Source of the DNA: Thiovibrio sp964588325
GTDB taxonomy: Bacteria; Desulfobacterota; Desulfobulbia; Desulfobulbales; Desulfurivibrionaceae
DNA length: 64,000 nucleotides
Assembly: GCA_964588325.1 (NCBI GenBank)
Contig: CAZPOR010000006.1
Span: 124,001 to 188,000, forward strand
Direction: 5' to 3'
Shown here: in pieces, positions 1-6,879 of the stretch
Layout of the letters: every line of letters starts with the position of its first letter
Position numbering within the stretch: position 1 is the stretch's first letter
The notes under the pieces: generated by a model
What the model saw: the letters and a program-made list of their open reading frames with translations, nothing else
Told to the model about the DNA's origin: nothing
Database searches by the model: none
Translations under genes and position numbers: made by a program

Positions 1-164
1 TCATGGGGGGCTTGCGTTCCGGCATGGGCTATCTGGGCGCGGCCACCATCGAGGAGCTGCGCGCCAAGGCGAAGTTTGTCAAGATCACCGCCGCGGGCCT
101 CAAGGAAAGCCATGTCCACGACGTGATCATTACCAAGGAAGCCCCGAATTATAGGTTGGGATGA
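1..164 (+). CDS. guaB: IMP dehydrogenase, C-terminal fragment
   Basis: Only the last 53 codons are in the window, ending in TGA at 162-164. The reading frame contains GLRSGMGYLGA, the C-terminal loop typical of IMP dehydrogenase, and ends in HVHDVIITKEAPNY, also a standard ending of the family. The enzyme oxidises IMP to XMP in the cytoplasm, the first committed step to GMP. The next gene, guaA, carries out the following step, which supports the assignment. The two are separated by 127 bases holding an AT-rich inverted repeat. The upstream part lies outside the window, so start and length are unknown. Confidence 0.9.
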   Translation, partial: MGGLRSGMGYLGAATIEELRAKAKFVKITAAGLKESHVHDVIITKEAPNYRLG

Positions 165-291
165 AGAGAGTGAAAGATGAAAAGTGCATAATGAAAAGGT
201 ATGAATGCAAAGCGCCACGCATGGCGGGGAAATCCCCTTCATTTTTCATTATGCATTTTTAACTTTTAATTATTTTCACCAAAGGTGAAAA
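165..291. repeat. AT-rich inverted-repeat element between guaB and guaA
   Basis: Bases 180-197 pair with 243-260 in an 18-bp stem with one G-U wobble. An outer pair, GTGAAA (170-175) with TTTCAC (273-278), extends it. Two small hairpins lie inside: CGCCA/TGGCG near 212-226, and GGGG/CCCC near 227-236. The arms are much more AT-rich than the surrounding genes. The structure resembles a miniature inverted-repeat element or a folded intercistronic leader, and it fills almost the whole guaB-guaA gap. A guaA ribosome site (AAAGGTG) follows at 282-288. Confidence 0.6.
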
Positions 292-1863
292 ATGGATATC
301 CACGGCGAAAAGATACTGATTCTTGATTTCGGCTCCCAGTACACCCAGCTCATTGCCCGGCGGGTGCGGGAGGCCGGGGTGTATTGCGAGCTCCATCCCT
401 GGGACATGACCGCGGACGAGATCCGCGCCTTCGGCCCCAATGGGATCATCCTCTCCGGCGGGCCGCAGTCGGTGCATGAGGCCGAGACCCCCCGCGCTGC
501 GGAGGTGGTTTTCAGCCTTGGGGTGCCGGTGCTCGGCATCTGCTACGGCCAGCAGACCATGGCGGCCCAACTGGGCGGCGAGGTGGAGCCTTCCGCCCAC
601 CGCGAGTACGGCTATGCCCAGGTGCGGGCCCGCAACCACTCCAGGCTGCTGGCCGATATCGAGGACCACGCCAGCCCCGAGGGATACGGGCTGCTCGATG
701 TGTGGATGAGCCATGGCGACCGGGTCAACAAGCTGCCCCAGGGCTTCGTGGCCATCTGCGAGACCGACAGCGCCCCCCTGGCCGGCATGGCCGACGAGTC
801 CCGCCGCTTCTACGGTCTCCAGTTTCACCCGGAGGTGACCCACACCCGTCAGGGCAAACGGATCATCGAGCGCTTTGTCCACGACATCTGCGGCTGCGGC
901 CGCCTCTGGACCCCGGACAACATCATCAACGATTCCCTTGCACAGATCCGCGCCAGGGTTGGCAGCGACGAGGTGCTGCTGGGGCTTTCCGGCGGCGTTG
1001 ATTCCTCGGTGGTCGCCGCTCTGCTGCACCGCGCGATCGGCGCCCAGCTCACCTGCGTTTTCGTGGACAACGGCCTGTTGCGTCTGGACGAAGGCGAACA
1101 GGTGATGGCCACCTTTGCCAGGCACATGGGGGTCAAGGTGATCCGGGTCAACGCCGAGGAGCGGTTTTTGAGCAAGCTTGCAGGCGTGGAAGATCCGGAG
1201 CAGAAACGCAAGATCATCGGCAACACCTTCATCGAGGTTTTCGAGGAGGAGGCGGCCAAACTCAGCAACGTCAAGTGGCTGGCCCAGGGCACCATCTACC
1301 CGGATGTCATCGAGTCGGCCGGGGCCAAGACCGGCAAGGCCAAGGTGATCAAGAGCCACCACAACGTGGGCGGTCTTCCCGAGCATATGAAACTGGGGCT
1401 GGTGGAGCCCCTGCGCGAGCTGTTCAAGGACGAGGTGCGCACCATCGGCGTCGAGCTGGGGCTGCCCAGCGAGATGGTCTACCGCCATCCCTTCCCCGGC
1501 CCGGGCCTTGGGGTGCGCATCCTGGGCGAGGTGCGCAAGGATTACGCCGATACCCTGCGGCTGGCAGACGACATTTTTATCGCCGAGCTGCGCAAGAACG
1601 AACTCTATGACAAGGTTTCCCAGGCCTTCACCGTCTTCCTGCCCGTGCGCTCGGTGGGCGTGGTGGGCGACAACCGCCAGTACGCGCATGTCATAGCCTT
1701 GCGCGCCGTGGAGACCGTGGATTTCATGACCGCCCGCTGGGCTCACCTGCCTTACGAATTTCTCGACCACGTCACCCGGCGCATCTGCAATGAGGTGCGC
1801 GGCGTCTCCCGGGTGGTCTACGATATCACCGGCAAGCCGCCGGGAACCATCGAATGGGAGTAA
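292..1863 (+). CDS. guaA: GMP synthase (glutamine-hydrolysing)
   Basis: This 523-residue protein converts XMP to GMP using ATP and glutamine. The N-terminal class I glutamine amidotransferase domain (about 5-195) shows the nucleophile in GICYGQQ (Cys84) and the His/Glu pair in FHPE (about 178-180). The ATP pyrophosphatase domain begins with the P-loop LSGGVDSS (about 232). The dimerisation domain ends in the usual DITGKPPGTIEWE. Length is normal for the family. The ATG at 292 follows an AAAGGTG site by about 4 bases. The gene lies downstream of guaB, as in the common guaBA arrangement. Its TAA stop lies inside the first bases of a dispersed repeat (1860-1937). Confidence 0.97.
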   Translation: MDIHGEKILILDFGSQYTQLIARRVREAGVYCELHPWDMTADEIRAFGPNGIILSGGPQSVHEAETPRAAEVVFSLGVPVLGICYGQQTMAAQLGGEVEPSAHREYGYAQVRARNHSRLLADIEDHASPEGYGLLDVWMSHGDRVNKLPQGFVAICETDSAPLAGMADESRRFYGLQFHPEVTHTRQGKRIIERFVHDICGCGRLWTPDNIINDSLAQIRARVGSDEVLLGLSGGVDSSVVAALLHRAIGAQLTCVFVDNGLLRLDEGEQVMATFARHMGVKVIRVNAEERFLSKLAGVEDPEQKRKIIGNTFIEVFEEEAAKLSNVKWLAQGTIYPDVIESAGAKTGKAKVIKSHHNVGGLPEHMKLGLVEPLRELFKDEVRTIGVELGLPSEMVYRHPFPGPGLGVRILGEVRKDYADTLRLADDIFIAELRKNELYDKVSQAFTVFLPVRSVGVVGDNRQYAHVIALRAVETVDFMTARWAHLPYEFLDHVTRRICNEVRGVSRVVYDITGKPPGTIEWE

Positions 1864-1937
1864 CTGTCCAGCAGCACACTTCGCCGACCTTTTCCGCGCA
1901 TCTGCGGCAGCAGCGGAGCGGCGCTGCTGAACAGTTC
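1860..1937 (+). repeat. Dispersed 3'-end repeat, copy A (short form)
   Basis: The element starts GTAACTGTCCAGCAG and ends CTGCTGAACAGTTCC, so its tips form a 13-bp inverted repeat with one mismatch (1862-1874 with 1924-1936). It includes the guaA stop codon TAA (1861-1863). Inside it keeps the family words CACACTTCG and CGCGCATCTGCGGC but lacks the middle hairpins of the longer copies. Orientation is sense relative to guaA. Related copies lie at 19694, 36788 and 58833. Confidence 0.8.
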
Positions 1938-2092
1938 CTTTCGCAGGGTCTGCCAAACGAGATGATCATGAGTGGGAATAGTCTCAGTTGCCGCTTTACC
2001 ACGCCGTTTTTTTTGTGATACCATGGGGGCGGAATAATTTTTTGAGGGGCACCGGATTGTTGCCGACAAATCCTAGGAGGAAAGGGGCTGCT

Positions 2093-3352
2093 GTGAAGGG
2101 TGGAGAGAAAAATGTGCGGGATCTGGAGCTGGCCAATCGGCTTCTGGACAGTTTTTCCCGGATTGCCGGGGTGATCAATACCCCACGCCTTGATTATCCA
2201 AGGCGTCTGGGCCGGATTCTTGCGGTTATTCTGGAGTATCTGGGAGTGGAGCAAGGCTCCCTCATGGTGCTTGAACGCAAGAAATATCTGGTGGTCCGGG
2301 CGGCAAGCCGCGCCGAACTCATCGGTCATGAGCAGACCATTGAAGATGAGCGGTCCGTGGCCTCCTGGGTGGCCAGGCACCAGGAGCCCCTGTTTATCAA
2401 GGATATTTGCAAGGACAAGCGCTTTGGCGGGCAATGCCGCGGCAATTACCGGCGCAATTCGCTGCTCTCCATGCCGATCCTTCATAAGGGTAAGGTGTTG
2501 GGGGTCATCAATGTCACCGACAAGATCGGGGACAAGGATCTGCTCAAGGAGGACATCACCCGTCTTTTCGACTTCAGCAGCGTCATTCTCTCCCTGCTTG
2601 TTCAGGAAAATCTGCAGCAGGATCTCCGCCGGCAACAGGGCATTCTCCGTGAGCGCAACAAGGAACTGCGGCATCAGGAAACCTTGCGGGCCGATCTTTC
2701 CCGCATGCTGATCCACGATCTCAAGGGGCCGTTGTCCGAGGTGGTGGCCAATCTGGACATTCTCTCCTACACCGTTTCCGGGGAAAACCGCGAGTTTTTG
2801 GAATCCGCCCAAATGGGGTGCGACCGGGCGGTGCGCATGGTTTCGAATTTGGTGAGCATCGGCAAGATTGAGGACGGCAAACTCACGCCCATCAAGGAGG
2901 TGGTTGCGGTCCGCCCCATGCTGGCCGAATGCCTGTGCAGCATCAAGGGCATGGCCAGGATCAAGGATATTGACCTGATCCTTGAGGCAGACGAGGATTT
3001 GCCGCGGATTGCCCTGGACCGGATCCTCATCCTGCGGGTGTTGCAGAACCTGCTCACCAATGCCTTGGGGTATTGCGCCAGCAACACCGCCATCCGTTTC
3101 GGCTGTCGGCTGGTCCCGGGTAAAAAGCAGCTTGAATTTTATGTGCAGGACCAAGGTCCCGGCATCCCCGCCGCCAAGCACCGCACCATTTTTGAAAAAT
3201 ATGCCAGAATTTCCGACAAGCAGGATGCCTTGGTCGGCACCGGCTTGGGCCTCTATTTCTGCCGGCTGGCCGTGGAGATTCACCGGGGCCGCATCGGAGT
3301 CGAGAGCGAACCGGGGAAAGGGTCTCGTTTTTATTTCAGGCTGCCCCTGTAA
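2093..3352 (+). CDS. GAF-domain sensor histidine kinase
   Basis: I place the start at GTG 2093 because a strong TAGGAGG site lies at 2074-2080. The frame stays open further upstream but without a ribosome site. The 419-residue product has no membrane segment, so it is probably cytoplasmic. It has a GAF sensor domain (about 45-180), a short coiled linker, a HisKA dimerisation helix with the phosphorylated His in LIHDLKGP (about 207), and a catalytic ATPase domain. That last domain carries an N-box (LLTNALGY), DQGPGIP (about 353) and GTGLGLYF (about 382). The receiver-TPR gene starts 39 bases downstream and is the likely phosphotransfer partner. The signal is unknown. Confidence 0.88.
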   Translation: MKGGEKNVRDLELANRLLDSFSRIAGVINTPRLDYPRRLGRILAVILEYLGVEQGSLMVLERKKYLVVRAASRAELIGHEQTIEDERSVASWVARHQEPLFIKDICKDKRFGGQCRGNYRRNSLLSMPILHKGKVLGVINVTDKIGDKDLLKEDITRLFDFSSVILSLLVQENLQQDLRRQQGILRERNKELRHQETLRADLSRMLIHDLKGPLSEVVANLDILSYTVSGENREFLESAQMGCDRAVRMVSNLVSIGKIEDGKLTPIKEVVAVRPMLAECLCSIKGMARIKDIDLILEADEDLPRIALDRILILRVLQNLLTNALGYCASNTAIRFGCRLVPGKKQLEFYVQDQGPGIPAAKHRTIFEKYARISDKQDALVGTGLGLYFCRLAVEIHRGRIGVESEPGKGSRFYFRLPL

Positions 3353-3391
3353 CGGAAAGCTGACGGTTTTCAGCAAAGGGAAAGAAGTCGG

Positions 3392-4555
3392 ATGAAGCTT
3401 AAAGCGCCAAAAGACATGGTTTTTCTTGTCGTGGACGACATCGACAACATGCGCCGCTCGGTCAAGGCCATGCTGAAGCTGGTCCATTTCGGCAAGGAAT
3501 TTTACGAGGCGGCCAATGGGAGGGATGCCTGGAAGCTTCTGCAGACCGAGAATATCGTCATCGATTTCATCATCTGTGATTACAACATGCCCTATATGTC
3601 GGGCACCGAGCTGCTGGGGTTGATCCGTTCCACCAAGAAATGGCGCGATATCCCCTTTCTCATGGTCACCGCGGAAGCCAACATGGATATTGTCGCCGAA
3701 GCGGCGGAGCATGATGTTGATGCCTACATGACCAAGCCCTTTGTCACCGCGACCCTGGAACAGAAGGTCATGGAGCTGCTGGGCCAGATCAACAATCCCT
3801 CGCCCTTCAACCAGTTGTTGCTCCAGGCGCGCACCCTTGATGAAAAGGGCGATCTTGACGGCGCCATTGCCAAGGCCACGGAGGCGGCCAAGATCAATGA
3901 CCGCTCCTCCAAGCCCTACCGGGAGCTTGGGCGTCTCTTCGGGAAAAAGGGCGACCTGAAAAAAGCCCAGCTCTGCTTTGAAAAGGCGGTGGAGATCAAC
4001 CGGCTCGATGTCAGTTCCTACCATGCCCTGGGCCAGATTTACTACCGTCAGGGCAAGATGGAAATGGCCATGGAAAATTTCAATCGGGCCATGGAGATCA
4101 GCCCCAGGCATGCGGACCGGGCCATGAATTTCGCCAAGCTGCTCATCAAGAAAAATCAGTTGCCCGAGGCGGAAAAGGTTCTGCGGTTGGTCCTGAAAAC
4201 AAAGAGCAACGATATCGACTTCAAGGAGGATATTGCCGAGACCTGCATTGGCTGCGGCCTGGGGGATTTGGCGGTCAAATGCTATCGCGAGGTGCTCAAG
4301 GCGGACCCGGAGCGCATCTATCTGAATAAAAAAATCGGCATGGCCCTGTTTGCCGCGGGCGATGCCAACGAAGCAGTCAAGGTGCTTGAAAAGGCGGCGG
4401 AGAAAGCCTCCGACGACATCGAGCTGTTCCTGGTCTTGGGCAAGGCCTATTATGCCATGAAACAACTGGTTCGGGCCGACCAGTGGGTTTCGAAGGTTCT
4501 CCGGCTCGATCCCGGCCATAAGGAAGCCCGCTCCATCCTGGATAAATGTCTGTGA
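3392..4555 (+). CDS. Response regulator receiver with TPR repeats
   Basis: This 387-residue protein begins with a CheY-like receiver domain (about 5-125). It has the acidic pair in VVDDID, the phosphoacceptor Asp63 in ICDYNMP, and the conserved Lys in MTKPF. From about 130 to the end are tandem tetratricopeptide repeats, for example PYRELGRLFGKKGDLKKAQ and SYHALGQIYYRQGKMEMA. There is no DNA-binding or enzymatic output domain, so output probably works by protein-protein contact through the TPR array. It sits between a histidine kinase and a membrane protein that also has helical-repeat character, suggesting one signalling unit. Confidence 0.9.
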   Translation: MKLKAPKDMVFLVVDDIDNMRRSVKAMLKLVHFGKEFYEAANGRDAWKLLQTENIVIDFIICDYNMPYMSGTELLGLIRSTKKWRDIPFLMVTAEANMDIVAEAAEHDVDAYMTKPFVTATLEQKVMELLGQINNPSPFNQLLLQARTLDEKGDLDGAIAKATEAAKINDRSSKPYRELGRLFGKKGDLKKAQLCFEKAVEINRLDVSSYHALGQIYYRQGKMEMAMENFNRAMEISPRHADRAMNFAKLLIKKNQLPEAEKVLRLVLKTKSNDIDFKEDIAETCIGCGLGDLAVKCYREVLKADPERIYLNKKIGMALFAAGDANEAVKVLEKAAEKASDDIELFLVLGKAYYAMKQLVRADQWVSKVLRLDPGHKEARSILDKCL

Positions 4556-4600
4556 GCCAGGGTTGGGCGTTCTCCGACAAGAAACAGGCTGATTAATCCA

Positions 4601-6694
4601 ATGGCAGCAGAATTCACCACTGTCCTCGCCCTCCATGCCCTGAACTATCAGGGGCAGAACATCCTGGGAGAAAACTGGGCGGATTTTCTTTTGGATCTGC
4701 GCCAGGGTCTTGCCGTAAAAGGGAAGGAAGATCCCGCCAGCACAGAATCCCTGCTCCTTTTCTCCTTCGCGCAGCCGGATGCCGCCTGTATCGCGCTTTT
4801 GGAAAATCTGCCCAGGCTGAAAAAGGTGTACGAGTGGAAGGAGAGCTTCGGCCCTCTGCCCCTGCACATTGTCCTGCACCTCGACAAAGAGGGCGAGCCG
4901 CCCGGCCCGGTGCATGACCCGGCGGCAACCTTCTGGGATCTTCTCCACTACGAGCAGCCCTATGCCACCTCCTCCCTGAAACAGCAGTGGGCCGAGGGGC
5001 AGGCCGGGGAAAATGCATTGTCCCACACCTTTGCCGAGGTCGGCAACGGTTTATATCTGCTCTCCTTGTCCATTCCGGAAGTTCCCCGGGTGGAAATTTT
5101 TCCCCATCGCGCCCTGCCCATTGCCGGCTCCTTTTCGTCCTGTTTCTACTGCGGGATGACCACCCACCGCCCGGCGGACTGCCCTGGGAAGATGCTGACC
5201 ATGGCCACGCAGGGAATCTCCCTGGCCGGCTATCTGCCTCTTGAAAAATTGAGCGAACTCTTTGGCAAGGCCATGTCCGCCCAAGAGAAATTGGCCAATA
5301 CCATGGCGGCCGGTCTCACCGTGTCCCAGGTCAGACAGAGCCCCCTTCTTCAGGTGTATCTGGCCTATTTTGACCTGAACCTGGTCTATCAGCCCAGGTT
5401 TTTGTGGAACATAGCCTTTAACAGCACTTCCAAATGGGAGGAATTGACCAAGCCGGACATGGTTTCGGTGGACAGTCACAGCCTGCATCTGGGGCTTGAT
5501 TGTTTGCGGGTGGGCCAGCACGCCCAGGCCGAGGATCTTTTTGTCGAGGAAAGCAGGCGGCCCAAGGGAAAGCAGTTTTATGCCACAATCGGTCGCGCCT
5601 TTATCGCCCTGGAACTCGACCGCGACAACGATCTGGAGCATTTTCTGGAACATGCCGCGATCATGGCGAACTCGGACAAGGAAAAGATATATATCGCCCT
5701 GTTGCAGTCCAGATACTATGCCCTTCGCAAGGATCACTGGAAGGCGGGTCATGCCCTGGACACTGTTTTCAGTGTGCGCCGGGATCTGTCCGAGGCTCTG
5801 TATCGTCAGGTTCAGCTTATGGTTCAGGGCGATATGTCGGAAAAAAGCCTCCGGCAGCTCCGAGCCCTGGTTGCCGATCGCAAAGAGCTGTTTATTGCCG
5901 CGCTCATGGATCCGCAACTGCTTGCTGTTGCCGGGCCGGTTGAGGATCTTCTTTCCGTCCGGCTGCAGGTCCAGCGGCAGGAGGCCGAAGAAAACCTGGT
6001 GAAGGCCCAGGAGGTGTGTCAGGATCTCCAGGCCTGGTTTGCCGAGGAGGCAAGCCCGGCAACCCTGTTTGCCGATCTCTCCGACCTGGAAAAGCAGTTT
6101 GCCCAGGGAAGCTACTACGACCTGCTGGAAGTGGCGCATAAGGCGCAGGCTTTGTTGCGCGCCTGCTACCGTCTCCAGGAAAACACCCTCGATGCCATGC
6201 AAGCCGATATTGCCGGAATGGCGGCCACCTGGGACTCCTTCCGGCGGTACTGGCAGGAGTATCCCTACCAGTCTTTTTTTATGAACTTCCAGGGGATACT
6301 CGAGGCCGCTCGGCAAAAGCTCAACGAAATAGAAGGGTTGGCCAAGCAGAACATGCATGGCCAACTGTACCAGGTTATCCAGGAAAGGCTGGCGCAGGTC
6401 CGGGAGAATTGCGACGCTTTGAAGCCGCTTGCGGCGAGGATGGCCTGGGTGCGAATTGTATGTGACGGAGCAAAGCTCTTTGGCCGGAAATTGCTCATCA
6501 CCGAGATGGTCTTGCTGGGGCTGGGGGCCTTGCTCTTTCCCCTTCTGGCTTTCTGGCTGGGCGGCGACTCCGGCGGGATGATCGAACTGCTCACAAATTC
6601 CTGGTTGCAGAGGCAGGCGCTGCTTATTGTCACCCTGTTTGTCGCGCCGCTCTTTGCCTTGGCGCAGACGCTCTGGGAGATGATGGACACCTAG
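4601..6694 (+). CDS. Large membrane protein with CCHC zinc knuckle, unknown function
   Basis: I do not recognise this 697-residue protein as a named family. Residues 181-194 form a perfect CX2CX4HX4C knuckle (C181, C184, H189, C194), the pattern of retroviral nucleocapsid zinc knuckles and rare in bacteria. The first 150 residues have the rhythm of a class III nucleotidyl cyclase fold (a TTVLALHAL strand, then LLFSFAQPDAACIALLENL), but the metal-binding aspartates are missing, so any relation is weak. The middle (about 300-600) is helical, TPR-like and then coiled. Two hydrophobic segments (about 631-655 and 674-693) anchor the C-terminus. It follows the receiver-TPR gene by 45 bases and is probably cotranscribed. 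No strong ribosome site precedes the ATG. Confidence 0.7.
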   Translation: MAAEFTTVLALHALNYQGQNILGENWADFLLDLRQGLAVKGKEDPASTESLLLFSFAQPDAACIALLENLPRLKKVYEWKESFGPLPLHIVLHLDKEGEPPGPVHDPAATFWDLLHYEQPYATSSLKQQWAEGQAGENALSHTFAEVGNGLYLLSLSIPEVPRVEIFPHRALPIAGSFSSCFYCGMTTHRPADCPGKMLTMATQGISLAGYLPLEKLSELFGKAMSAQEKLANTMAAGLTVSQVRQSPLLQVYLAYFDLNLVYQPRFLWNIAFNSTSKWEELTKPDMVSVDSHSLHLGLDCLRVGQHAQAEDLFVEESRRPKGKQFYATIGRAFIALELDRDNDLEHFLEHAAIMANSDKEKIYIALLQSRYYALRKDHWKAGHALDTVFSVRRDLSEALYRQVQLMVQGDMSEKSLRQLRALVADRKELFIAALMDPQLLAVAGPVEDLLSVRLQVQRQEAEENLVKAQEVCQDLQAWFAEEASPATLFADLSDLEKQFAQGSYYDLLEVAHKAQALLRACYRLQENTLDAMQADIAGMAATWDSFRRYWQEYPYQSFFMNFQGILEAARQKLNEIEGLAKQNMHGQLYQVIQERLAQVRENCDALKPLAARMAWVRIVCDGAKLFGRKLLITEMVLLGLGALLFPLLAFWLGGDSGGMIELLTNSWLQRQALLIVTLFVAPLFALAQTLWEMMDT

Positions 6695-6727
6695 CGGGGG
6701 AGGGCTTTCAAGCCGATGTATGCAGTG

Positions 6728-6804
6728 TGGTGCGCCCGAGAGGATTCGAACCTCTGACCTACGGCTTAGAAGGCCGGTGCTCTATCCGGCTGAGCTACGG
6801 GCGC
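6728..6804 (-). tRNA. tRNA-Arg (anticodon TCT)
   Basis: On the minus strand the sequence folds as a 77-nt cloverleaf. The acceptor stem is GCGCCCG/CGGGCGC, the D arm contains AGCTCAGCCGGATAGAGC, the anticodon loop is CTTCTAA, and the T arm contains GGTTCGAATCC. Discriminator A and CCA are encoded (6728-6731). Anticodon TCT reads AGA arginine codons. Confidence 0.97.
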
Positions 6805-6879
6805 CCCATGTGCGACAGATATTAGAACGATCGGGCCAAGAAAGCAATACCGTTTTCGCCCTGCATTGCGGGCCGCTTC

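Noticed and set aside
1826..5026. Very long minus-strand open frame across guaA, the kinase and the receiver-TPR gene
   Set aside because: It is antisense to several genes with clear motifs, has no recognisable domain, and is expected from high GC at third codon positions.
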